DNA of 64,000 nt from Nonomuraea rubra. GTDB lineage: Bacteria; Actinomycetota; Actinomycetes; Streptosporangiales; Streptosporangiaceae. The first letter of the stretch is position 1. The number at the start of each line of letters is the position of its first letter. The stretch is from positions 7,485,001 to 7,549,000 of the forward strand of contig NZ_JACHMI010000001.1 of assembly GCF_014207985.1 (NCBI RefSeq). Direction: 5' to 3'. The notes under the pieces are model-generated. The model did no database searches and had not been told where the DNA came from. It saw nothing but the letters and a program-made list of their open reading frames with translations. Position numbers and translations under genes: made by a program. Below, piece by piece: positions 25,346-32,412 of this stretch.

Positions 25346-26096
25346 TGAGAGCGCTCTCGTGGCGGCGCAGGTGCGCCATGTTCAGCTCGTAGAAGCGGTC
25401 GTCCCCCCGGGCGACGTGGCCGGCGAAGGCCGCGTCGCCCGCGGCGGCACGCTCCCGCATGAATCCGACCAGGTGCTCCAGCCGCCTGATCGCGGTCGGC
25501 ACCAGTGCCCGCCTGCCGGCCTCGTCCAGCCCGTACGCGCCGGAGAACAGCCGCAGCCGCCGCGCCTGCTCCGCCACCGGGATCCCGTCGCCGTCGCCTG
25601 GATCGTGCAGCGGCACGAACCGGTAGGCCGCGTACGCCACGTCCCAGACGCGCGGCCCCGGGTGCGCCGTGTCGAAGTCGATGAACGCGACCGGCCTGCC
25701 CTGCCTGAACACGCAGTTGTACGTGGCCACGTCCCCGTGGCAGATCACCTCGGCCGGCTCGACCGGCGGGAAGTACCAGGGGCCGTCGTGGGAGAGGCCG
25801 GCCGTGGCGTCGTGGTAGCCGCGCAGCAGCCGGGCCACGGCCGCCAGCACCTCGTCCGTACGCACCCAGCCGGGCAGCGGGTAGTCGGCGGTCTCGCCCG
25901 GCACGAAGTCGAGCACCTCCCGCCCCTGCTCGTCGATGCCGTGACTCCTCGGCGCGCCGGTGAACCCCCGGGCCTCCAGGTGCCGCAGCAGCGCGTGCAC
26001 GGCCGGGGTCCAGGGGCCCTGCGGGCGGCGCACGGTGTCGCCCGCCCTTACCACGTGGTTGATCCCGCCGCCCGCCAGCACCTCTTCCTCGGGCAC
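25335..26096 (-). CDS. Aminoglycoside phosphotransferase (APH)-family kinase
   Basis: This is a 253-residue APH/choline-kinase-fold protein. The catalytic loop is VICHGDVATYNCVF (HGD...N) and the metal-binding Asp lies in AFIDFDTAHPGPR. Families with this signature phosphorylate antibiotics, choline, sugars or macrolides; the sequence is too general to name a substrate, and antibiotic resistance should not be assumed. It is convergent with the importer operon (11-base overlap). Confidence 0.82.
   Translation of the reverse strand: MPEEEVLAGGGINHVVRAGDTVRRPQGPWTPAVHALLRHLEARGFTGAPRSHGIDEQGREVLDFVPGETADYPLPGWVRTDEVLAAVARLLRGYHDATAGLSHDGPWYFPPVEPAEVICHGDVATYNCVFRQGRPVAFIDFDTAHPGPRVWDVAYAAYRFVPLHDPGDGDGIPVAEQARRLRLFSGAYGLDEAGRRALVPTAIRRLEHLVGFMRERAAAGDAAFAGHVARGDDRFYELNMAHLRRHESALTTC
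25347..25358. promoter_or_regulatory. 12-bp perfect palindrome GAGAGCGCTCTC
   Basis: GAGAGCGCTCTC is a perfect palindrome of the type bound by many LacI-family sugar regulators in actinobacteria, close to the CebR-type GGGAGCGCTCCC. Here it sits directly after the importer operon and inside the last codons of the phosphotransferase gene, not in a promoter. It may be a stray or distal operator. Confidence 0.3.
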
Positions 26097-26235
26097 CGCA
26101 CCTCCTCGATCGCCGCGTCAGTGTGACACGTGGCTCTCGACCTCCGCTTCCCATTTTCACCGGACTCGCATCGGCGCCGCGCCCCCATCACACCTCCTCC
26201 CGCCGACCCGGCGCGTCCGCAGGCCGGGCACGTCC

Positions 26236-26320
26236 GCGCATCGGCACGTCGGCGCATCGCCGCATCCGCGCATCCCCGCATCCCCGCATCGCAGCATCGC
26301 CGCGTCGGCGCGAACGCATC
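26236..26320. repeat. Degenerate short tandem repeats of CGCATC
   Basis: In the 234-base spacer between the phosphotransferase start and the Pro/Val-rich protein stop, CGCATC-like hexamers recur about eight times at 7 to 10 base spacing. The spacing is too short and irregular for CRISPR. The stretch has no convincing coding potential; slippage-generated simple sequence is the likely origin. Confidence 0.5.
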
Positions 26321-26330
26321 GCGTGAAGAA

Positions 26331-27065
26331 TCACCGGCGCGCCCGGAACGCCACCGCCGTCGTGGCGGTGATCGCCGTCACCAGCACGACGGTGAGCAGG
26401 ACGGTGTTCATCGGGTTGCGCCGGCGTTCCGGCGGCTCGGCCTGCCGCACGTGCCGCCGGGACGAGGGCGTCGGGGTGGGGGTTGGGATGGGAGTCGGAC
26501 TGGGCGGCGGCTGCACGAGGACCGGCACCACGGGCGGGGCGACGGCCCTGGGCGCCGCCTGTGGCCGGCCGCGCGGGCACTCCCCCAGCACGACCCCGCC
26601 CGCACACACGCCATCGGGGAACACCGTCACCTGCGGCACCGTCACCTCGGGCGCCGCCCGCCGCTTCCCACGCGGCATCGAGATCGACACCTTGGGATCA
26701 GGGGATCGCCGCGTGAGCACCCGCGGCACCTTCACCGTGGGCCCGACGGTGACCCTCTTGGGCGGCACGGGCCTGCGTACGGACACCCGCGGCACCGGCC
26801 GCGGCGCGGGCACCCGGCCCACCTTCGGCACCGGCCCCGGCGACGGCACCCGCCCCGCCACCGGCACCACCCGCGGCACACCCACCCGCCCGGACACCGC
26901 CGCCACCCGCACGGCCACCGGCCCGGAACCCGGAGCGGCCAGCCGCCCGGACGCCGCCGCCGGGCCGAGCTGTGGTTCGAAGGCGGCGGCCGCTGGGCCT
27001 GCGGCGGCGGCCAGGGCGAGGGTGGCGGCGAGCAGGAGGGGCGCACGCCTGACGCCCACGGTCAC
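26331..27065 (-). CDS. Secreted Pro/Val-rich repeat protein with C-terminal membrane anchor
   Basis: This hypothetical protein of 244 residues has no recognised domain. The N-terminus is a signal peptide (RRAPLLLAATLALAAAAGPAAA). The middle is a low-complexity run of P-R-V-x-V-P-K-V type repeats, then VTVPQVTVFPDGVCAGGVVLG with two Cys residues, a Pro-rich PTPIPTPTPTPS spacer, and a final transmembrane helix ending AFRARR. The layout suggests a surface stalk protein. The GTG at 27065 overlaps the stop of the DUF4239-like gene (GTGA), so the two are coupled. Confidence 0.6.
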   Translation of the reverse strand: MTVGVRRAPLLLAATLALAAAAGPAAAAFEPQLGPAAASGRLAAPGSGPVAVRVAAVSGRVGVPRVVPVAGRVPSPGPVPKVGRVPAPRPVPRVSVRRPVPPKRVTVGPTVKVPRVLTRRSPDPKVSISMPRGKRRAAPEVTVPQVTVFPDGVCAGGVVLGECPRGRPQAAPRAVAPPVVPVLVQPPPSPTPIPTPTPTPSSRRHVRQAEPPERRRNPMNTVLLTVVLVTAITATTAVAFRARR

Positions 27066-27829
27066 ATCCCCCCGCTGATCCGCGCGAACTCCTCCAGCGC
27101 CCCCCGGAACGCGTCCGGCCCGACGGCCAGCGGCCCGTCGAAGGCGCGGGAGATGTCCCATGTCAGGTAGGTGCCGAACCCGATCAACGCCGCCGTCGCC
27201 ACCAGCGGCAGCATGGCCAGCCCGCGCGGCCTGGCCCCGGCCAGGAACGGGAAGACGACGACCAGCACCCCGGTGAGGACGGTCAGGATGAGCAGCCCGT
27301 CGGGCGGCGTGGCGCCGGCGTCGGCGGTCCGCTGGGCGCGGGCCGTGGAGATGGCGCTGATGTGCTCCAGCACGGTCGCCTTGGCGTCCTCCTCCCCGTC
27401 GTCGCGCGGCTGCAGGGCGTTGACCCGCCCGCGCAGGTCGTCCATGCGCTCGTCGCCGACGGGATGCATGTGCCCGCCGGCCATGAGCGGCCACTCGTCC
27501 TTGACCACGAAGGCGACGTAGTCACGCAGCGACCTGCGCACCTCCTCCGGCGCGGACCCGGGCAGCCCCGAGGCGGCCCAGTAGGCGTCGACCGAGGACT
27601 GGCTCTCGGCGTGGGTGTTCAGCCTGGCGGCGTCGGCCGTGGTCCAGGGGACGATGATCGCGATGGCGAACACGAGCAGGAACATGGCCGACAACATCGC
27701 GCCGGCGTGAGCGGCCGAGGGGCCGTTGGGGTCGCGGTCCTCGCCCGCCGTCTTCACCCGCCTGAACAGCAGCGCGGTGAGCGCCACCGCGCCCACCGCC
27801 GCCAAGATCGAGAGGATGTACGCCACCAT
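27062..27829 (-). CDS. DUF4239-like membrane protein
   Basis: This is a 255-residue integral membrane protein with two helices at the N-terminus (MVAYILSILAAVGAVALTALL and AMLSAMFLLVFAIAIIVPW), a soluble central domain (YWAASGLPGSAPEEVRRSLRDYV) and two helices near the C-terminus. This arrangement matches DUF4239 proteins, whose function is not established. GGGAG lies 6 bases before the ATG. It is followed by the overlapping Pro/Val-rich surface protein, so the pair probably acts together in the envelope. Confidence 0.72.
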   Translation of the reverse strand: MVAYILSILAAVGAVALTALLFRRVKTAGEDRDPNGPSAAHAGAMLSAMFLLVFAIAIIVPWTTADAARLNTHAESQSSVDAYWAASGLPGSAPEEVRRSLRDYVAFVVKDEWPLMAGGHMHPVGDERMDDLRGRVNALQPRDDGEEDAKATVLEHISAISTARAQRTADAGATPPDGLLILTVLTGVLVVVFPFLAGARPRGLAMLPLVATAALIGFGTYLTWDISRAFDGPLAVGPDAFRGALEEFARISGGM

Positions 27830-27913
27830 GAAGATCTCCCGGATCTCTTCGGATACGCAGTGTCACATTACTATCACACAGCGCAATGATGGCGTGAGGC
27901 CCTGAAAGGTAAA

Positions 27914-28029
27914 GTCCCGGGCAAGCACCACGGCCGGGCGGGGGCCCTGCCCACCGGGAGCGATCACGGGCCCCGTGCGCGCCGGCACGGGCGCGTCACC
28001 CCGGGGAGGCGCGGGGAGGTGCCCGGGAC
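27914..28029 (+). other. Possible structured leader upstream of the Na+/H+ antiporter gene
   Basis: This 313-base spacer (27830-28142) has no gene. A perfect 10-bp inverted repeat (27914-27923 with 28020-28029) encloses about 96 bases holding further hairpins, including a 7-bp stem 27972-27978 with 27985-27991 and a short GGGC/GCCC stem. The element ends 113 bases before the antiporter start. It does not match any riboswitch consensus that I can recall, and the arms contain the palindrome CCCGGG, which makes chance pairing likelier. Confidence 0.3.
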
Positions 28030-28142
28030 GGCCGCCGCCGGCTACCTGCGGGGCCACCACGATCCTGGCCGGCCGGGGTTTCCGGCCCGCTGACGGCGGG
28101 GGTGCGCGGTTACGCTGGTGCCGACGATCACCGGGGGGCGTC

Positions 28143-29723
28143 GTGGACCAGTTCGTGCTGCTCATGCTCGTGTTGCTGGGCGCCCTGGTCACGGTGCCGG
28201 TGGGTGAGCGGCTGGGGTTGCCGCCGCCGGTGCTGATGACGCTGCTGGGCATCCTGCTGGCCGTCCTGCCCTTCGTGCCGAACGTGGACGTCCCGCCCGG
28301 CATCGTGCTGCCCCTGCTGCTGCCGCCGCTGCTGTACGCGGCCGTGCAGCGCACGTCGTGGCGGCAGTTCGCGGCCAACTGGCAGCCGATCTTCCTGCTG
28401 GCCGTGGCGCTGGTGTTCGTGACGACGGCGGCGGTGGCGGGGGCGGCGCACCTGCTGGTGCCGGGGCTGCCGCTGGCGGCGGCGGTGGCGCTGGGCGCGC
28501 TGGTGGCGCCGCCCGACCCGGTCGCGGCCTCGGCGGTGGCGGGCCGGCTGGGGCTGCCCCGGCGCATGGTGTCGCTGCTCGAAGGCGAGGGATTGTTCAA
28601 CGACGTGACCGCGATCGTGCTCTACCACGTGGCGGTCGCGGCCGTGGTGACGGGCGCGTTCTCCTGGCCGGGGGCGCTGGCCGAGTTCATGCTGTCGGCC
28701 GTGGTGGCGGTGCTGGTGGGGCTGGCGCTGGGGTGGCTGGGCGGGCGGCTGATGGCGCTGCTCGGCGACGCGACGTTGCAGGTGGGGCTGTCGCTGCTGG
28801 TGCCGTTCGCGGCGTACGCGCTGGCCGACGAGTGGCACGGCTCCGGGGTGCTGGCGGTGCTGACCAGCGCGTTCTACCTGAGTGACCGCATGTTCGAGGC
28901 CGACGACGTGTTCGGCAGGTTCGCCTCGGCGACGTTCTGGCAGGTCGTGGACACGCTGGTGACCGGGGTCGCGTTCGGGCTGATCGGGCTGGAGCTGCAT
29001 GCCGTGCTCGGCACCGTGCACGGCCGGCTCGGGGCGGTGCTCGGCTGGAGCGCCGTCGTGGTCGCGGTCGTGGTGCTCGTCCGGCTGCTGTGGCTGCTGC
29101 CGGCCGCGTGGCTGGCGAAGAAGGTGGGCCGCGGCGACGACACCGAGATCCCGCTGAGCTGGCGCGAGACCGTGGTCATGTGGTGGGCGGGCATGCGCGG
29201 GGTGGCGTCGGTGGCGCTCGCGCTGGCCATCCCGCTGCGGGCGGAGGACGGCACGCCGTTCCCCGAGCGGCCGGTGATCGTGTTCGTCGCGTTCGCCGTC
29301 ATCCTGACGACGCTGATCGCGCAGGGGCTGACGCTGCCGTGGCTGGTGACGCGGCTGGGGGTCAAGGCCGACACCGCGGCCGAGCGGGAGCTGGAGAAGC
29401 GGCTGGCCATCGCCGCCGCCAAGGCGGCCAGGCGGCGGCTGCGGGAGATCGACGAGGCCGAGGAGCTGCCCGAGGACGTCGTCGAGGTGCTGAGCAGGCG
29501 GATGCTGGACATCGGGCTGCGGATCAGCCCGGAGGTGGCCGACGAGGAGCGGCGGGAGGCGTACGAGCAGCGGGCGCGGCGGGTCAGGCTGATGCGGCGG
29601 GTGCAGGGCGAGATGATGTCCGCCGCCAGGCAGGTGGTGCTGGAGGCGCGGCGCGACCCGGGCGCGGACCCGGTGGTGGTGTCGCGGGTGCTGCGGCAGC
29701 TCGATGCCAGGAGCCTGCGATGA
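28143..29723 (+). CDS. CPA1-family Na+(K+)/H+ antiporter
   Basis: This is a 526-residue cation:proton antiporter with about 12 membrane helices. Family landmarks are ALVAPPDPVAASAVAGRLGLP, with the PDPVA motif and the transport Asp, EGEGLFNDVTAIVLY, which holds the ND pair, and GMRGVASVALALAIP. A charged cytoplasmic tail of about 100 residues follows (AERELEKRLAIAAAKAARRRL). GTG 28143 is chosen because the first helix begins at once; an in-frame upstream extension would be Arg/Gly-rich. It probably exports Na+ or K+ for pH and salt control. The upstream leader may regulate it. Confidence 0.9.
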   Translation: MDQFVLLMLVLLGALVTVPVGERLGLPPPVLMTLLGILLAVLPFVPNVDVPPGIVLPLLLPPLLYAAVQRTSWRQFAANWQPIFLLAVALVFVTTAAVAGAAHLLVPGLPLAAAVALGALVAPPDPVAASAVAGRLGLPRRMVSLLEGEGLFNDVTAIVLYHVAVAAVVTGAFSWPGALAEFMLSAVVAVLVGLALGWLGGRLMALLGDATLQVGLSLLVPFAAYALADEWHGSGVLAVLTSAFYLSDRMFEADDVFGRFASATFWQVVDTLVTGVAFGLIGLELHAVLGTVHGRLGAVLGWSAVVVAVVVLVRLLWLLPAAWLAKKVGRGDDTEIPLSWRETVVMWWAGMRGVASVALALAIPLRAEDGTPFPERPVIVFVAFAVILTTLIAQGLTLPWLVTRLGVKADTAAERELEKRLAIAAAKAARRRLREIDEAEELPEDVVEVLSRRMLDIGLRISPEVADEERREAYEQRARRVRLMRRVQGEMMSAARQVVLEARRDPGADPVVVSRVLRQLDARSLR

Positions 29724-29812
29724 TCGGCCTGTCAATGCTTCACGGCACAACCCCGCCCGCCTCAAGCGTGTAACGGTGTGTTACGGTTCACGGCAAAGGG
29801 TAGTCAATAGAC

Positions 29813-30367
29813 ATGCTGCGTATCGGCACGTGGAGGTCTCCCGAGTCGGTCGATGTCATCGCCTGCGGCTGGCACGACGACGGCCCCGGCCCTCTCGGAA
29901 CGGGCGTCAAGCTCATCTACGGCCTGGCCGGCCCCGTGCCGCACTTCCCCGGGCTCCAGGTCGGCGACCTCGTCGCGCGCAGCGCGGAGGAGATCGCCGA
30001 GCTGCTGGTGCAGGGCATGGACGTGGTCCTCACCGCGCCCGGCGGCTGCCCGGCCGCGCCGGTGGTGGCGGCGGGCATCTGGCACTACGGCTGGACGCGC
30101 CGCGACCTCGGGGCCCTGGCGGGGGCGACCGTGGCCGGGCTGGCGCTGGCGGCGCAGCCGGGCCCGTGCATGGTGGAGATCTGGCGCGACGGGCGCAGCT
30201 CGCTCGACGGCGACGTGACGGCGGCGGCGGTCCGCGCCGACCTGGCCGATCGCTTCGCGGGCGGCCGCTACCGCACGCCCGAGGTCACGGTGCCGCTGGA
30301 GTCGGTACGGCTGAGCCAGGAGGCGCCCAGCCGGATCCGCATCGCCCTGACCGCCGGCACCCGCTGA
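29813..30367 (+). CDS. Hypothetical protein
   Basis: This is a 184-residue protein I do not recognise. It has no signal peptide or membrane helix. The sequence has good actinobacterial codon character and ends in an amphipathic VPLESVRLSQEAPSRIRIALTAG. Immediately upstream is a short repeat (GTGTAACGG/GTGTTACGG, with GTAAC...GTTAC arms at 29770-29784) that could be an operator. Spacing to the antiporter (about 90 bases) and to the GNAT gene (150 bases) suggests an independent unit. Confidence 0.6.
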   Translation: MLRIGTWRSPESVDVIACGWHDDGPGPLGTGVKLIYGLAGPVPHFPGLQVGDLVARSAEEIAELLVQGMDVVLTAPGGCPAAPVVAAGIWHYGWTRRDLGALAGATVAGLALAAQPGPCMVEIWRDGRSSLDGDVTAAAVRADLADRFAGGRYRTPEVTVPLESVRLSQEAPSRIRIALTAGTR

Positions 30368-30517
30368 CCCTGCACAGTAACCGGGGATGGTCGGGCGGCA
30401 AACCGGGGGCGGTTGGGCGGTGCGACGAAAAGGCTCGCCCTCTTGGTGGTCCACGACGAATCCGCACGCCCCGCGATGGCATACCGTCGCAGGGGATCGT
30501 GACGGAAGGGTGGATCG

Positions 30518-31291
30518 TTGATCGAGGTCAGGGAACTCCGCGAGATGGTGGAGCTCGAGCGTGTCGACGCGCTGTTCGACGACATCTGGCATTTCGGCCC
30601 CGGCGCGCCGCCCATCACGATCGAGCTGATGCGGGCCCTGTCGCACGCGGGCGGCTACGTCGCCGGCGCCTTCGACGGCGACGTGCTCGTCGGCGGCTCG
30701 GTGGGCTTCCTCGCGGCGGACCGCACGCTGCACTCGCACGTCACGGGCGCCACCCGGCGCGGCGCCGGCCTCGACCTCAAGCTGCACCAGCGGCGCTGGG
30801 CCCTGGAGCGCGGGCTGGAGCGCGTCACCTGGACCTACGACCCGCTGGTGCGCCGCAACGCGCACTTCAACCTGGCCAAGCTGGGCGCCAGGCCGGTGGA
30901 GTACCTGCCGTGCTTCTACGGGATCCTGGACGACGCGATCAACCAGGGCGACGAGTCGGACCGGCTGCTCGCCTCGTGGCCGCTGACCGCGCCGCACGTG
31001 GAGGCGCCGGCGCGGCGGGAGCCGTACGATCTCCCGGACCCCGGGGACGCCGGGGACGCCGTGGTGGCGCTGGCCGACGAGGGCGGCAGGCCGGTGGCCG
31101 CGCCGGTGGGTGACGCCCGCAGGGTGCTGGTCGCGGTCCCCGGGGACGTCGAGGGGCTGCGCCGGTCCGACCCGGGCGCGGCCAAGGCGTGGCGGCACGC
31201 CGTACGCGACGTGCTCGGGGGTCTGATGGCGGAGGGCCACGCGGTCACGGGGTTCTCCGGGAAGCGGTACTACGTAGTGGAGAGAGCGTGA
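30518..31291 (+). CDS. GNAT-family N-acyltransferase, partner of NSAR
   Basis: This is a 257-residue predicted GNAT-superfamily acyltransferase of the kind encoded beside N-acylamino-acid racemases. The acyl-CoA-binding core is seen in FDGDVLVGGSVGFLA, HSHVTGATRRGAGLDLKLHQRRWALERG and WTYDPLVRRNAHFNLAKLGA. It starts at TTG 30518 behind an AAGGGTGG site and its stop overlaps the racemase start (GTGA). In related bacteria such a transferase N-succinylates D-amino acids ahead of the racemase, so the same step is proposed here. The acyl donor is inferred. Confidence 0.82.
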   Translation: MIEVRELREMVELERVDALFDDIWHFGPGAPPITIELMRALSHAGGYVAGAFDGDVLVGGSVGFLAADRTLHSHVTGATRRGAGLDLKLHQRRWALERGLERVTWTYDPLVRRNAHFNLAKLGARPVEYLPCFYGILDDAINQGDESDRLLASWPLTAPHVEAPARREPYDLPDPGDAGDAVVALADEGGRPVAAPVGDARRVLVAVPGDVEGLRRSDPGAAKAWRHAVRDVLGGLMAEGHAVTGFSGKRYYVVERA

Positions 31292-32388
31292 AGATCACTG
31301 GAGTTGAGCTACGGCGGATCGCGATGCCGCTGGTGGCGCCGTTCCGCACCTCGTTCGGCACCGAGACCGCCCGGGACGTCCTGCTGGTGCGGGTCGTGAC
31401 GCCCGACGCGGAGGGCTGGGGCGAGTGCGTGGCCATGTCCGAGCCGCTCTACTCCCCCGAGTACGTGGACGGCGCCGCCGAGGTGATCCGCCGCTTCCTG
31501 CTGCCCGCGCTGCCGAAGAACCTCGGCGCGAACGACGTCGCCCGCGCCCTGGAGCCGATCAAGGGCCACCGCATGGCCAAGGCGGCCCTGGAGACGGCGG
31601 TGCTCGACGCGCAGCTCAGGGCGGCGGGCGAGTCGTTCGGCCGGTTCCTCGGCGCGGCCAGGACGCGGGTGCCGTGCGGGGTGTCGGTCGGCATCATGGA
31701 CTCGGTCCCGCAACTCCTCGACGCCGTCGCCGGCTACCTGGACGAGGGGTACGTCCGGATCAAGCTGAAGATCGAGCCCGGCTGGGACGTCGAGCCGGTC
31801 CGTGCCGTACGCGAGCGGTTCGGCGACGACGTGCTGCTCCAGGTGGACGCGAACGCCGCCTACTCGCTGACGGACGCCCCCCGCCTGGCCAGGCTCGACG
31901 CGTTCGGCCTGCTGCTGATCGAGCAGCCCCTGGCCAACGACGACCTGGTCCAGCACGCCAAGCTGGCGAAGCAGCTCAGGACGCCGATCTGCCTGGACGA
32001 GTCGATCGAGTCGGCCGAGCACGCCGCCGCCGCGATCGCGCTCGGCTCCTGCTCGATCATCAACATCAAGCCGGGCCGGATCGGCGGTTACCTGGAGGCG
32101 CGGCGCATCCACGACCTGTGCCGGGCCAACGGGGTCGCCGTGTGGTGCGGCGGCATGCTGGAGACGGGCCTGGGCCGGGCGGCGAACGTGGCGCTCGCCG
32201 CCCTGCCCGGCTTCACCCTGCCCGGCGACACCTCCGGCTCGCGCCGCTACTTCGCGACCGACGTCACGGAGCCGTTCGAGCTGGTGGACGGCCACCTGGA
32301 GGTGCCCACGGGGCCGGGGATCGGGGTCGAGCCGATCCCGTCGGTGCTGGACGAGGTGACCACGTCCACGGAGTGGATCACCCTCTGA
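31288..32388 (+). CDS. menC: N-succinylamino-acid racemase / o-succinylbenzoate synthase (enolase superfamily)
   Basis: This is a 366-residue enolase-superfamily enzyme of the OSBS/NSAR group. The barrel shows the paired lysines of YVRIKLKIEPG, metal ligands in LLQVDANAAYS (Asp), LLIEQPL (Glu) and CLDESI (Asp), and the opposing Lys in IINIKPGRIGGY. The GTG at 31288 overlaps the GNAT stop. Family members often catalyse both the menaquinone step (o-succinylbenzoate synthesis) and N-succinylamino-acid racemisation. Coupling to a GNAT gene and the absence of other men genes nearby favour the racemase role; menC is the usual automatic name. Confidence 0.85.
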   Translation: MKITGVELRRIAMPLVAPFRTSFGTETARDVLLVRVVTPDAEGWGECVAMSEPLYSPEYVDGAAEVIRRFLLPALPKNLGANDVARALEPIKGHRMAKAALETAVLDAQLRAAGESFGRFLGAARTRVPCGVSVGIMDSVPQLLDAVAGYLDEGYVRIKLKIEPGWDVEPVRAVRERFGDDVLLQVDANAAYSLTDAPRLARLDAFGLLLIEQPLANDDLVQHAKLAKQLRTPICLDESIESAEHAAAAIALGSCSIINIKPGRIGGYLEARRIHDLCRANGVAVWCGGMLETGLGRAANVALAALPGFTLPGDTSGSRRYFATDVTEPFELVDGHLEVPTGPGIGVEPIPSVLDEVTTSTEWITL

Positions 32389-32412
32389 GCCCGGGCACCG
32401 CGGCGCCCGCGA

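Noticed and set aside
25335..26096. APH-family gene as an antibiotic-resistance determinant
   Set aside because: Only the general HGD/D kinase motifs are seen; nothing identifies an aminoglycoside or macrolide substrate.
26236..26320. Regular-looking CGCATC repeats as a possible CRISPR array
   Set aside because: Units are only 6 bases with 1-4 base gaps, with no 25-40 base repeat/spacer structure and no cas genes.
31288..32388. Racemase/OSBS as part of a menaquinone cluster
   Set aside because: No other men gene is in the window and the gene is coupled to a GNAT acyltransferase, which favours the N-acylamino-acid role.
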